From: an uncultured Collinsella sp.
Lineage (GTDB): Bacteria; Actinomycetota; Coriobacteriia; Coriobacteriales; Coriobacteriaceae
DNA length: 32,198 nt
Assembly (NCBI GenBank): GCA_902496335.1
Contig: CABVAO010000018.1
Span: 1 to 32,198, forward strand
Reading direction: 5' to 3'
Shown here piece after piece: positions 14,830 through 23,270 of this stretch. The first letter of the stretch is position 1. Each line of letters begins with the position of its first letter. The position numbers and the translations under genes were made by a program. The notes under the pieces are model-generated. The model ran no database searches. It saw only the letters and a list, made by a program, of their open reading frames with translations, and was not told where the DNA came from.

Positions 14830-16161
14830 ATGAAGTACTTTGGCACCGACGGCTTTCGCGGTGAGGCCAACGCTGGGCTGACGGTAGAGCACGCTTATAA
14901 GATTGGCCGTTTTGTGGGCTGGTATTACGGCGCCAACCGCGAGCGCAAGGCGCGCGTTATCGTGGGCAAGGACACACGTCGCTCGAGTTATATGTTCGAG
15001 GCGGCGCTGGTGAGCGGTCTGGTCGCGAGCGGTGCGGACGCCTATATGCTGCACGTGATCCCCACGCCGGGCGTAGCGCATCAGACCGTGGAAGGCTGCT
15101 TCGATTGCGGCATCATGATCAGCGCGAGCCACAACCCGTTTTGCGATAACGGCATTAAGCTCGTCAATAGCGACGGTTTTAAGATGGACGAGGACGTACT
15201 GGAGCTCATCGAGGACTACATCGATGGCAAGAGCGAAGTTCCGCTGGCCACGGGCAACCACATCGGTGCCACGGTGGACTACATGCAGGGCCGCAACCGC
15301 TACATTGCTTCGCTCATTGCAAGTGCGAACTTTTCGCTGCAGGGCGTCAAGATCGGTATCGACTGCGCCAACGGCTCGGCTTCCTCGGTGGCCAAGCCGG
15401 TGTTCGACGCGCTCGGTGCCGACGTGCGCGTGATCAACGCCGCGCCCGATGGCTTTAACATCAACGTCGACTGCGGCTCCACGCATATGGAGCGCCTGCA
15501 GCGCCATGTGGTGGAGCAGGGCCTGGATGTGGGCTTTGCCTATGACGGCGATGCCGATCGCTGCTTGGCCGTGGACGAGCGCGGTCGCGTGGTAGACGGC
15601 GACCAGATCCTGTACGTGTGCGGCGTGTATCTGAACAGGCACGGGCGACTCTCGGGCGGTACCGTGGTGCCGACGATTGCCAGCAACTTTGGCCTGGTCA
15701 AGTCGCTGGAGCTTGCCGGTCTGAGCGCCGTGACCAGCGGCGTGGGCGACCGTCACGTGTATGCCAAGATGCGCGAGGGCGGCTACAGCCTGGGTGGCGA
15801 GCAGACGGGCCATACGATCTTTGGCGATATCGAGCGCACGGGCGACGGCATTATGACCTCGCTGCGCGTGATGGAAGTGATTCGTGCCGAGCGCGAGACG
15901 CTCTCGCAGCTCACGGCTCCGTGCAAGCTGCTGCCGCAGGCGCAGGTGGCCGTGCACGTGGCGGACAAGGACGCCGCGCTCGAGAACATGGGCGTGCAGA
16001 ACGCCATCGCCGAGGCCGAGGCTGCGCTGGCAGGCGAGGGCCGCGTGCTCGTGCGCAAGAGCGGAACCGAGTCGGTTATCCGCGTGCTGGCCGAGGCGCC
16101 CGACCAAGCATCCGCCGATGCCGCCATGAAGCGCATCGCCAACGCGCTCGAGACTCTGTAA
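14830..16161 (+). CDS. glmM: phosphoglucosamine mutase
   Basis: Interconverts glucosamine-6-phosphate and glucosamine-1-phosphate, the step feeding UDP-GlcNAc for peptidoglycan and surface polymers; a cytosolic alpha-D-phosphohexomutase. At 443 aa it is almost the same length as E. coli GlmM. Motifs are the N-terminal KYFGTDGFRG, the phosphoserine loop GIMISASHNPF with catalytic Ser100, the metal loop DGDADR (239-244), the sugar-binding GGEQTGH, and the C-terminal phosphate-binding RKSGTESVIRV. The ribosome-binding site AAGGAG lies 5 nt before the start and directly follows the 14784-14816 hairpin. A strong terminator follows the gene. No residue of the active site is missing. Confidence 0.95.
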   Translation: MKYFGTDGFRGEANAGLTVEHAYKIGRFVGWYYGANRERKARVIVGKDTRRSSYMFEAALVSGLVASGADAYMLHVIPTPGVAHQTVEGCFDCGIMISASHNPFCDNGIKLVNSDGFKMDEDVLELIEDYIDGKSEVPLATGNHIGATVDYMQGRNRYIASLIASANFSLQGVKIGIDCANGSASSVAKPVFDALGADVRVINAAPDGFNINVDCGSTHMERLQRHVVEQGLDVGFAYDGDADRCLAVDERGRVVDGDQILYVCGVYLNRHGRLSGGTVVPTIASNFGLVKSLELAGLSAVTSGVGDRHVYAKMREGGYSLGGEQTGHTIFGDIERTGDGIMTSLRVMEVIRAERETLSQLTAPCKLLPQAQVAVHVADKDAALENMGVQNAIAEAEAALAGEGRVLVRKSGTESVIRVLAEAPDQASADAAMKRIANALETL

Positions 16162-16200
16162 GGTAGTCATTGGGGACGTTCTTAAACGACTAGGTGGAAA

Positions 16201-16236
16201 GGGGGCGCCGCGGATTGGTTCCGCGGCGTCCCCTTT
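16201..16236 (+). terminator. terminator between glmM and the M32 carboxypeptidase
   Basis: A 14-bp stem (16201-16214 with 16220-16233, one G-U pair) around TTGGT is followed by TTT. On the opposite strand the stem is followed by TTTCC, so it may serve both convergent genes, with better support for the plus strand. Confidence 0.8.
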
Positions 16237-16258
16237 GCGTTGGCGTGTCGGTTATGCC

Positions 16259-17842
16259 TTACAGTTCGTAGAGCGTGGTGAACTTGTCCTGCAGGTAGCT
16301 GCAGTAGTAGCGGGCATCGAACGCCATGCCGCACGCGCCCTTGATGAGTTCCGGTGCGTCCTTGGCGCGGCCCCACTGCCAAATGTGCTCGCCCAGCCAG
16401 GCACGGACGGGCGCCAGGTCGCCGCTCGCACAGGCGCCGTTAAGGTCGACACCGTCGCGGCACATGGCCGGCACAAACATGGCATCGTAGGCACTGCCCA
16501 GCGCATACGTGGGGAAGTAGCCAAACGAGCCGCCGCTCCAGTGCGTATCCTGCAGGCAGCCGTGCGTGTCGTCGGGAACGGGAATGCCCAGGTACTCGTC
16601 CATAAAGCGATTCCAAAGCGCGGGGATATCCTTGGCCATGGCCTCGCCGGCAAACAGCATGCGCTCGATCTCGTAGCGCACCATAACGTGCAGCGGATAG
16701 GTGAGCTCATCGGCCTCGGTGCGGATCAACGACGGCTGCGCGATGTTCACGGCGCGGTAGAGCGTGTCCTCGTCGACGTCGCCGTAGACCTCGGGTGCGT
16801 GGCGGCGCAGCACCTCGAGCAACGGTCCCATAAAGGCGCGGCTGCGACCCACGGTGTTCTCGAAAAAGCGGCTCTGGCTCTCGTGGATGCCCATGGAGGT
16901 GCCACCCTCAAGACAGGTGCGCGCATAGGCAGGATTGACGCCCAGCTCGTACATGGCGTGTCCCGCCTCGTGGATGATGCTGTAGACGTTGGAGATGCAA
17001 TCGTCCTCGTAGATGTGTGTCGCGATGCGCGCGTCACCCACGGCAAAGCCCTCGCTAAACGGGTGCTCGGTAAAGGCAAGCGTGGTGTCGTCCAGGTTCA
17101 GGCCGACAAGCTTCATAAGGTCGAAGCTCATGGCGCGCTGGGCGGCCTCGGGCACGCGGGCGTGCAAAAAGTCGGCATCGGGCTGCTGGCTGCGCTCGCC
17201 GATGGCGTGCACGAGCGGCACGACCGTCGCCTTGACCTCATCGCAAAACGCATCGAAGCTCTTGGCGGAAAGGCCGCGCTCGTACTGGTCGAGCCAAACA
17301 TCGTATGGGTCGCGCTTGGGGTCCATAAGTTCGGCCTGATGCTTAAGTTGGGCGACGATCCTATCCACATAGGGCTCAAAGCTCGCCCAGTCATTAGCCG
17401 TCTTGGCCTTGTGCCACACGGCATCGGCCTCGCAGGTGAGCCTGGTCCAGGCCTCGGCCTCCTCGGTGGGGATGACGCTTGCCTCGCGCTGGTCGCGACC
17501 GAGCACACGGATCTCGTCGAGCAGCTGCGGGTCGTCAATTTTGCCGCCGGCGACGGTCTCGCGCGCTAACGAGCGTACGAGCTCAACGGATTTCTCGCTG
17601 GTCAGCAGCTTGTGATGCTCACCGGCAAGCGTGCCCATGGCGTCGGCACGGGCGGCAGCACCATTGGCAGGGGCAATCGTCGCGCCGTCGAACTCGGCAA
17701 TCTTGAGCAGGTACTCACGAGTCCACAGCTTGCCCTCGAGTTTGCGGAACTTTTTGACGGCCTTGTCGACTTTAGCGGCCTTGACGCCCTTGGCGGCCTT
17801 TGCCACGGCGGCCTTGGCCTTCTTATCGAGTTTCTTTCCCAT
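16259..17842 (-). CDS. M32-family metallocarboxypeptidase
   Basis: Zinc- or cobalt-dependent carboxypeptidase of the Taq/Pfu type, removing C-terminal residues from peptides in the cytosol. All family motifs are present in order: HPF (260-262), ARIATH matching DXRXT, HEAGH (291-295, zinc ligands plus catalytic Glu), HES (320-322), NIAQPSLIRTEADE and the C-terminal GCLQDTHWSGG. At 527 aa it is longer than typical members (about 500 aa). The extra part is an N-terminal Lys/Ala-rich segment (residues 1-35, MGKKLDKKAKAAVAKAAKG) that looks like a basic amphipathic helix and is not part of the fold. AAGGAT about 6 nt upstream supports the 17842 start. It diverges from the pheST T-box leader. Confidence 0.92.
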   Translation of the reverse strand: MGKKLDKKAKAAVAKAAKGVKAAKVDKAVKKFRKLEGKLWTREYLLKIAEFDGATIAPANGAAARADAMGTLAGEHHKLLTSEKSVELVRSLARETVAGGKIDDPQLLDEIRVLGRDQREASVIPTEEAEAWTRLTCEADAVWHKAKTANDWASFEPYVDRIVAQLKHQAELMDPKRDPYDVWLDQYERGLSAKSFDAFCDEVKATVVPLVHAIGERSQQPDADFLHARVPEAAQRAMSFDLMKLVGLNLDDTTLAFTEHPFSEGFAVGDARIATHIYEDDCISNVYSIIHEAGHAMYELGVNPAYARTCLEGGTSMGIHESQSRFFENTVGRSRAFMGPLLEVLRRHAPEVYGDVDEDTLYRAVNIAQPSLIRTEADELTYPLHVMVRYEIERMLFAGEAMAKDIPALWNRFMDEYLGIPVPDDTHGCLQDTHWSGGSFGYFPTYALGSAYDAMFVPAMCRDGVDLNGACASGDLAPVRAWLGEHIWQWGRAKDAPELIKGACGMAFDARYYCSYLQDKFTTLYEL

Positions 17843-17987
17843 ACCGTATCCTTAATCTCGCAGGCCGAGCACCGCAGGCGGATGCACGGCCACTTTTCAC
17901 AGCTACTTGCCTTGTACCCAGCGCGAACAAAACGGAACGCGGCGATGCGCTCGCGAAATGTGTTATCCTATAGCCCAATGCGTTGAC

Positions 17988-18260
17988 GGAGAGGGTTTTG
18001 CCCGCCGCGTCGCCGGCAAGAGAGGGAAGGTCATGGGCTGCAAGCCTTCCTGCGGTGGCAAGGGCCAAGCGTTCACTCCCGAGCAGCGACCTCAACGGGC
18101 ACGCGGCCAGTGGCAGCAAAGTCCCAGTAGGGAAGCCGTGAGCCTCGCGACAAGGGGCGCAGAGTGGGCACGGCGGGCCAGACATCCGCCGGGTCAAACA
18201 AGGTGGTACCGCGGAATTCAACCGTCCTTGGGCAATGTACATGCCCGAGGACGGTTTTTT
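17988..18260 (+). promoter_or_regulatory. T-box leader controlling pheST (predicted specifier UUC, Phe)
   Basis: A transcription-attenuation riboswitch that binds uncharged tRNA. The T-box core GGTGGTACCGCGG is at 18202-18214, and its UGGU bulge complements a tRNA with an A discriminator, as tRNA-Phe has. AAGG before it can pair with CCTT inside the terminator stem to form the antiterminator. Stem I can be drawn with GGAG (17988-17991) pairing to CTCC (18076-18079) and GCCC (18000-18003) to GGGC (18062-18065). The intervening 3' loop then contains TTCA, placing the specifier codon TTC at 18072-18074. This agrees with the downstream phenylalanyl-tRNA synthetase genes. A weak -10 (TATCCT, 17964-17969) lies upstream. 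Confidence 0.95.
18221..18260 (+). terminator. T-box regulated terminator
   Basis: A 13-bp stem (18221-18233 with 18243-18255, one G-U) around a 9-nt loop, ending in six Ts. Its 5' strand overlaps the antiterminator, so uncharged tRNA binding would prevent its formation. Confidence 0.92.
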
Positions 18261-18344
18261 GTTACCGAACCGGGCCGCACATCCGCAGCTATCGGGTGCT
18301 AGCCGCCCCGGCAAGCGAGATGCGCGAGAGACGAAAGGGAAGAC

Positions 18345-19421
18345 ATGAGTCTGATTGATGATCTGGTCAAACTCGAGGAAGAGGCCAAGGAGCTCGTCAC
18401 TAGCGCTGACGACGCCGCCAAGCTCGAGGCCGCGCGCGTTGAGCTGCTCGGCCGCAAGGGCCGTATCACCGGCCTGATGCGCATGATGGGCAAGCTCGCT
18501 CCCGAGGATCGTCCCATGATGGGCAAACGCGCCAACGAGATGCGCCAGCTGATCGAGGGCATGCTCGACGAGCGCACCACCGAGATGAAGGCCGCCGCCC
18601 TCAAGCACGCACTCGAGCACGAGGCCGTCGACATCACGCTGCCGGGCATCCGTCCGCAGATCGGTCACCAGCACCTGATCAAGCAGATCATCGAGGAGGC
18701 CGAGGACATCTTCTGCGGCATCGGCTACACCGTCGAGTCCGGCCCCATGGTCGATACTTCCTACTACAACTTCACCGCGCTCAACGCGCCCATGGATCAC
18801 CCGAGCCGCTCGGCTCGCGACACGTTCTATGTGGTCGACAACAACCCCGGCAGCGTCGCGCATCCCGAGGCTCACGCTCACGGTGAGTCCGACGTGCTGC
18901 TGCGCACCCAGACCTCGGGCGTGCAGATCCACACCATGGAGTCGCAGAAGCCGCCCATCTACATGATCTGCCCGGGCACCGTCTACCGTCCCGACACGGC
19001 CGACGCCTGCCACCTGCCGCAGTTCAACCAGATTGAGGGCCTGGTCGTCGACGAGGGCATCACCTTTGGCGATCTTAAGGGCACGCTCGACTACTTTGTT
19101 AAGTGCATGTTTGGCGAGGATCGCAAGACGCGTTACCGCCCGCACTTCTTCCCCTTCACCGAGCCCAGCTGCGAGGTGGACGTGAGCTGCCACGTGTGCG
19201 GCGGCAAGGGCTGCAACTTCTGCAAGCACAGCGGCTGGATCGAGATCCTGGGCTGCGGTATGGTCGACCCCAACGTCCTGATCAACTGCGGCATCGACCC
19301 CGAGAAGTACACCGGCTTCGCCTTTGGTATTGGCGCCGAGCGCGTCGCGGCACTGCGCTACGACCTGCCCGACCTGCGCACGTTGATGACTGGTGACATG
19401 AGGTTCTTGAACCAGTTCTAG
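18345..19421 (+). CDS. pheS: phenylalanyl-tRNA synthetase alpha subunit
   Basis: Class II catalytic subunit of the alpha2-beta2 PheRS that charges tRNA-Phe. The 358-aa product has an N-terminal coiled-coil (about 1-90, rich in Lys/Glu/Arg) that binds the tRNA. The catalytic core follows: motif 2 region KTRYRPHFFPFTEPSCEVDV, motif 3 region GIGAERVAALRYDLPDLR and the aminoacylation-site GCGMV. An insertion CHVCGGKGCNFCKHSGW with four Cys resembles the zinc-binding loop found in PheS of many Gram-positive bacteria and absent from E. coli. AAAGGGAAG lies just before the ATG. It is followed by pheT after 63 bp and controlled by the T-box. Confidence 0.97.
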   Translation: MSLIDDLVKLEEEAKELVTSADDAAKLEAARVELLGRKGRITGLMRMMGKLAPEDRPMMGKRANEMRQLIEGMLDERTTEMKAAALKHALEHEAVDITLPGIRPQIGHQHLIKQIIEEAEDIFCGIGYTVESGPMVDTSYYNFTALNAPMDHPSRSARDTFYVVDNNPGSVAHPEAHAHGESDVLLRTQTSGVQIHTMESQKPPIYMICPGTVYRPDTADACHLPQFNQIEGLVVDEGITFGDLKGTLDYFVKCMFGEDRKTRYRPHFFPFTEPSCEVDVSCHVCGGKGCNFCKHSGWIEILGCGMVDPNVLINCGIDPEKYTGFAFGIGAERVAALRYDLPDLRTLMTGDMRFLNQF

Positions 19422-19484
19422 AACGCTTTCTTCTTAGTTGCAGTTTCCGGCTCAAAGCCGCATTTATGAAAGGAGACCAGTTAG

Positions 19485-21938
19485 ATGCGCGTTTCTTACG
19501 ACTGGCTCAAGACCATGATCGATATTCCGGAGGATCCCAAGACCCTTTCGGACGAATATATCCGTACCGGTACCGAGGTCGAGGCGATCGACACCGTGGG
19601 CGAGTCCTTCGACCACGTGGTGACCGCCAAGGTGCTCACCAAGACCCCGCACCCCGATAGCGACCACATGTATGTGTGCTCGGTCGACGTGGGCGACAAG
19701 AACCTCGACGCCGATGGCAACCCCGCTCCGCTGCAGATCGTCTGCGGCGCGCAGAACTTCGAGGCCGGCGACCACATCGTCACGGCCATGATTGGCGCCG
19801 TGCTTCCCGGCGACGTCAAGATCAAGAAGAGCAAGCTTCGCGGCGTCGTGTCCATGGGCATGAACTGCTCCGCGCGCGAGCTCGGCCTGGGCGGCGACCA
19901 CTCCGGCATCATGATTCTGCCCGAGGACACGCCCTGCGGTATGCCGTTTGCCGAGTACGTGGGCTCGAGCGACACCGTGCTCGACTGTGAGATCACGCCC
20001 AACCGTCCCGACTGCCTGTCCATGATCGGCATGGCCCGCGAGACCGGCGCCATCTTCGATCGCGATTTCCACGTTGAGCTGCCCGCTATCAAGGCGGAGA
20101 CCGGCCGCGCGACCGACGACGAGCTTTCGGTCGAGATTGCCGACGAGGGCCTGTGCGACCGCTACGTCGCTCGCATCGTGCGCAACGTGAAGGTCGGCCC
20201 GTCGCCCGACTGGATGGTCAAGCGCCTTAACGCCCTGGGCGTGCGCCCGCACAACAATATCGTCGACATCACCAACTATGTGATGATGCTCACCGGTCAG
20301 CCGCTGCACGCCTTTGACCTGGACACCTTTGCCGAGCGCGATGGCAGGCGCCGCGTGGTGGTTCGCGCCGCCCAGCAGGACGAGAAGTTCACGACGCTCG
20401 ACGGCGAGGAGCGTGTGCTCGATGCCGGCATGGGCCTCATCACCGACGGCGAGCGTCCCGTGGCGCTGGCCGGTGTCATGGGCGGCATGGATTCCGAGAT
20501 CGAGGACGATACCGTCGATGTGATGGTCGAGAGCGCCTGCTTCAACGCCGGTCGCACCTCGCACACCAGCCGCGATCTGTCGCTGATCTCCGACGCCTCC
20601 ATTCGCTTTGAGCGCCAGGTTGACGAGACCGGCTGCGTGGATGTTGCCAACATTGCCTGCGCGCTGATTGAGGAGATCGCCGGCGGCGAGGTCGCTCCCG
20701 GCTATGTGGACGTGTTCCCCGCGCCCAAGACCATCGACAGCATCAAGCTGCGCCTGGCCCGCGTGCACGCCATCTGCGGTGCCGACATCGAGTCCGACTT
20801 TATCGAGCGCTCGCTCACCCGCCTGGGCTGCACCGTCGAGCGCGACGGCGAGGACTTTATGGTCACTCCGCCGAGCTTCCGCCCCGACCTGCCGCGCGAG
20901 ATCGATCTGATCGAGGAGGTCCTGCGCCTGTGGGGCATGGGCCGCGTGACGGCGACCATCCCGGCTGCCAAGAACCACATCGGCGGCCTGACCCGTGAGC
21001 AGAAGCTCACCCGCAAGGTCGGCGAGATCCTGCGCGCCTGCGGCCTCAACGAGACCACGACCTTTGGCTTTGCCGCCCCGGGCGACCTAGAGAAGATCGG
21101 CATGTCCACCGAGGGCCGCGGTTGCCCCGTGGTGCTCATGAACCCGTTGGTCGCCGAGCAGACCGAGATGCGTCGCTCGCTGCTTCCGGGCTTGCTGCAG
21201 TCCGTGGCCTACAACGAGGCCCACGGTACGCCCAACGTGCATCTGTACGAGGTCGGCAGCCTGTTCCACGGTCGCGAGAACGCCAGCCTGCCCAAGGAGA
21301 CCAAGTCTGTGGCGGGCGTGCTTTCGGGCCAGTGGAGCGAGCGGTCTTGGAACATGAAGTACCGTAAGCTGCGTTTCTTCTTTGGCAAGGGCATCGTCGA
21401 GGAGCTGCTCGCCCAGCTGCGCATCGAGAAGGTTCGCTTCCGTCCCGTCGAGGGCGAGGGCTATGCCTTCCTGCAGCCGGGTCGTGCGGCCGAGGTTCTG
21501 TCCGGCGGCACTGTGCTGGGCTGGGTCGGCGAGATTCACCCCGAGGCGCGCGAGGCGATGGGCATCGACGAGGTCGTCGTTGCCTTTGAGCTCGATCTGG
21601 ACAAGCTGATCAAGGGCGCCCGCAATCAGGAGAACTACCGCGAGTTCTCGCAGTACCCTGCCGTTGAGCACGACCTTGCTATCGTGGTCGATAACTCCGT
21701 GACCTGCGAGGATCTTGAGCGCCGCATTACCAGCGCCGGCGGCAAGCTGCTCGAGGGCGTGCGCCTGTTCGACGTCTATCGCGATCCCATCCGCATCGGA
21801 GCGGGCAAGAAGTCCATGGCCTTTGCGCTTACGTATCGCTCCGACGACCATACGCTCACCAGCGAAGAGGTCGAAAAGGCGCACCAGAAGATCGTCACCA
21901 AGGTGTGCAAGGGCGTAAACGGCGAGGTCCGCGGATAG
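19485..21938 (+). CDS. pheT: phenylalanyl-tRNA synthetase beta subunit
   Basis: Non-catalytic and editing subunit of PheRS, 817 aa (family about 790-820). Domains in order are an N-terminal start MRVSYDWLKTMIDIP, an EMAP-type tRNA-binding domain (about 40-155, with PHPDSDHMYVCSVDVG), the B3/B4 editing domain (about 210-390, including HTSRDLSLISDASIRFERQVD), B5 (about 405-480), the catalytic-like domain (FNP-type MNPLVAEQTEMRRSLLPGLL), and the C-terminal FDX-ACB anticodon-binding domain (about 720-817, QYPAVEHDLAIVVDN). AAAGGAG lies 9 nt upstream. It is cotranscribed with pheS. A hairpin at 22048-22081 may terminate the operon. Confidence 0.97.
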   Translation: MRVSYDWLKTMIDIPEDPKTLSDEYIRTGTEVEAIDTVGESFDHVVTAKVLTKTPHPDSDHMYVCSVDVGDKNLDADGNPAPLQIVCGAQNFEAGDHIVTAMIGAVLPGDVKIKKSKLRGVVSMGMNCSARELGLGGDHSGIMILPEDTPCGMPFAEYVGSSDTVLDCEITPNRPDCLSMIGMARETGAIFDRDFHVELPAIKAETGRATDDELSVEIADEGLCDRYVARIVRNVKVGPSPDWMVKRLNALGVRPHNNIVDITNYVMMLTGQPLHAFDLDTFAERDGRRRVVVRAAQQDEKFTTLDGEERVLDAGMGLITDGERPVALAGVMGGMDSEIEDDTVDVMVESACFNAGRTSHTSRDLSLISDASIRFERQVDETGCVDVANIACALIEEIAGGEVAPGYVDVFPAPKTIDSIKLRLARVHAICGADIESDFIERSLTRLGCTVERDGEDFMVTPPSFRPDLPREIDLIEEVLRLWGMGRVTATIPAAKNHIGGLTREQKLTRKVGEILRACGLNETTTFGFAAPGDLEKIGMSTEGRGCPVVLMNPLVAEQTEMRRSLLPGLLQSVAYNEAHGTPNVHLYEVGSLFHGRENASLPKETKSVAGVLSGQWSERSWNMKYRKLRFFFGKGIVEELLAQLRIEKVRFRPVEGEGYAFLQPGRAAEVLSGGTVLGWVGEIHPEAREAMGIDEVVVAFELDLDKLIKGARNQENYREFSQYPAVEHDLAIVVDNSVTCEDLERRITSAGGKLLEGVRLFDVYRDPIRIGAGKKSMAFALTYRSDDHTLTSEEVEKAHQKIVTKVCKGVNGEVRG

Positions 21939-22047
21939 GATTTGCGCTGAGGTATGGGTCAGCTGTGGCTGCTGCTGAGTCCTACGTGACCGCTATGCTC
22001 GGTATGAGACACCGCTGAGCCTGCATATATGACACGCGCATTACATA

Positions 22048-22081
22048 ACGGCGTGCTGCTTTGTCGGCAGTGCGCCGTTTT
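22048..22081 (+). terminator. probable pheST terminator overlapping the nik promoter
   Basis: ACGGCGTGCTGC (22048-22059) pairs over 12 bp with GCAGTGCGCCGT (22067-22078), including two G-U pairs, around a 7-nt loop and followed by a short TTTT. The T-tract is short, so efficiency may be modest. The hairpin overlaps the -35 and abuts the -10 of the predicted nik promoter. Confidence 0.55.
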
Positions 22082-22089
22082 GCTATGAT
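22061..22089 (+). promoter_or_regulatory. promoter of the nickel transporter operon
   Basis: TTGTCG (22061-22066) and TATGAT (22084-22089) are separated by 17 bp, and TG at 22081-22082 makes an extended -10. Transcription would begin near 22096, immediately before the operator at 22100-22127. Confidence 0.6.
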
Positions 22090-22099
22090 AGCCCGCGGC

Positions 22100-22127
22100 G
22101 TGTTACGAATCTAACAATACGTAACAC
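22100..22127. promoter_or_regulatory. NikR-type operator (GTGTTAC-N14-GTAACAC)
   Basis: GTGTTAC (22100-22106) and GTAACAC (22121-22127) are perfect inverted half-sites 14 bp apart. This matches the consensus described for the nickel-sensing repressor NikR in several non-enterobacterial lineages. It begins about 4 bp after the predicted transcription start and 58 bp before the nikM start codon, ideal for repression when nickel is plentiful. nikR itself is not in the window. Confidence 0.8.
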
Positions 22128-22184
22128 TCTTAAGGTGATTTAAGCGGCGTTGCAATTCCGTGCGCCGATAACCGGGAGGCGTAC

Positions 22185-23270
22185 ATGCACATTCCAGATA
22201 ATTATCTGTCTCCGCAGACCGATGCCGTCATGGCGGTGGCAATGGTGCCCGTTTGGGTTCACTGCATCAAGAAGGTGCGCGCCACGCTCGATCGCGAGCA
22301 CATGGCGTTCCTGGGCATCTGCGCCGCATTCTCCTTCTTGCTCATGATGTTTAACGTGCCGCTGCCCGGCGGTACCACTGGTCACGCCGTTGGTGGCGCG
22401 CTCATCGCGCTGCTGCTAGGCCCCGAGGCTGCTGCCATTGCCGTCTCGGTCGCGCTGGCGCTGCAGGCGCTGCTGTTTGGCGACGGCGGCATCCTGTCCT
22501 TTGGCGCCAACTGCTTTAACATGGCCTTCGTGCTGCCGTTTGCCGCTGCTATCGTGTTCCGTGCGCTCAACAGCCGTTTGCACGACAAGAGCTGGGGCAC
22601 CTCGGTTTCGGCCATCGTAAGCGGCTGGGTCGGCCTGTGCCTGGCGGCCCTGTGCGCGGCAATCGAGTTTGGTATTCAGCCGATGCTCTTCACGAATGCT
22701 TCGGGCGCTCCGCTGTACTGCCCCTTCCCGCTGTCCGTGGCTATTCCGGCAATGTTGATCCCGCATATGCTGGTTGCCGGCGTGGTCGAGGGCGTGGCGA
22801 CGGCCGCCATCTACGGCTTTATCAAGAAGACTGCGCCGGGCATTATCGTCGGTCCCGAAGCCGCCGATGGCCAGCTTGCCGCCGAGGGCGCTGCTGCCAA
22901 GAAGACGTCGCTGATCCCCACGCTTATCCTGGTCGCCGTGCTTGTCGTGGCTACGCCGCTCGGCTTGCTTGCCACCGGTGACGCCTGGGGTGAGTGGGAC
23001 GCCGAGGGCGCCGCGACCGCCGTTCAGGAGGCTGGCGACGACAGCCTGCAGGCTTCGGTCGGTCTCGATACCCCGACCTTTGCCGATGCGCTGCCCACGG
23101 GCGATTACCTTCAGGCCTATTCCGAGGAGCAGGGCCTTGGCTTTGCCGGCCAGGCCGCGATGTATATTCTTTCGGGCGTGATTGGCGTTGCGGTGCTCAC
23201 CATCGCATTCCGCCTGGTCTCGCTGACGGTCAAGGAAAGCGGTGCTCATGGCAATAGCCGAGCTGCCTAG
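22185..23270 (+). CDS. nikM: nickel ECF transporter substrate-specific component, NikM-NikN fusion
   Basis: Membrane S-component of a group I ECF-type metal transporter (CbiM/NikM family). The N-terminus MHIPDNYLSP carries the invariant His2 whose loop binds the metal. MHIPxNYLSP is the NikM rather than the CbiM style (MHIPDGFL). The first 215 or so residues contain the CbiM membrane domain with GGTTGHAVGGAL and LLFGDGGILSFGANCFNM. The C-terminal part (about 245-350) is a two-helix PDGLE/NikN-type domain with GLLATGDAWGEW, so the two small components are fused in one 361-aa chain. Nickel specificity is also supported by the NikR-type operator upstream, but cobalt cannot be fully excluded. GGGAGG lies 7 nt before the start. 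Confidence 0.88.
   Translation: MHIPDNYLSPQTDAVMAVAMVPVWVHCIKKVRATLDREHMAFLGICAAFSFLLMMFNVPLPGGTTGHAVGGALIALLLGPEAAAIAVSVALALQALLFGDGGILSFGANCFNMAFVLPFAAAIVFRALNSRLHDKSWGTSVSAIVSGWVGLCLAALCAAIEFGIQPMLFTNASGAPLYCPFPLSVAIPAMLIPHMLVAGVVEGVATAAIYGFIKKTAPGIIVGPEAADGQLAAEGAAAKKTSLIPTLILVAVLVVATPLGLLATGDAWGEWDAEGAATAVQEAGDDSLQASVGLDTPTFADALPTGDYLQAYSEEQGLGFAGQAAMYILSGVIGVAVLTIAFRLVSLTVKESGAHGNSRAA

Noticed and set aside
14701..16170. 489-codon minus-strand frame over glmM
   Set aside because: Shadow of glmM; no ribosome-binding site or domain.
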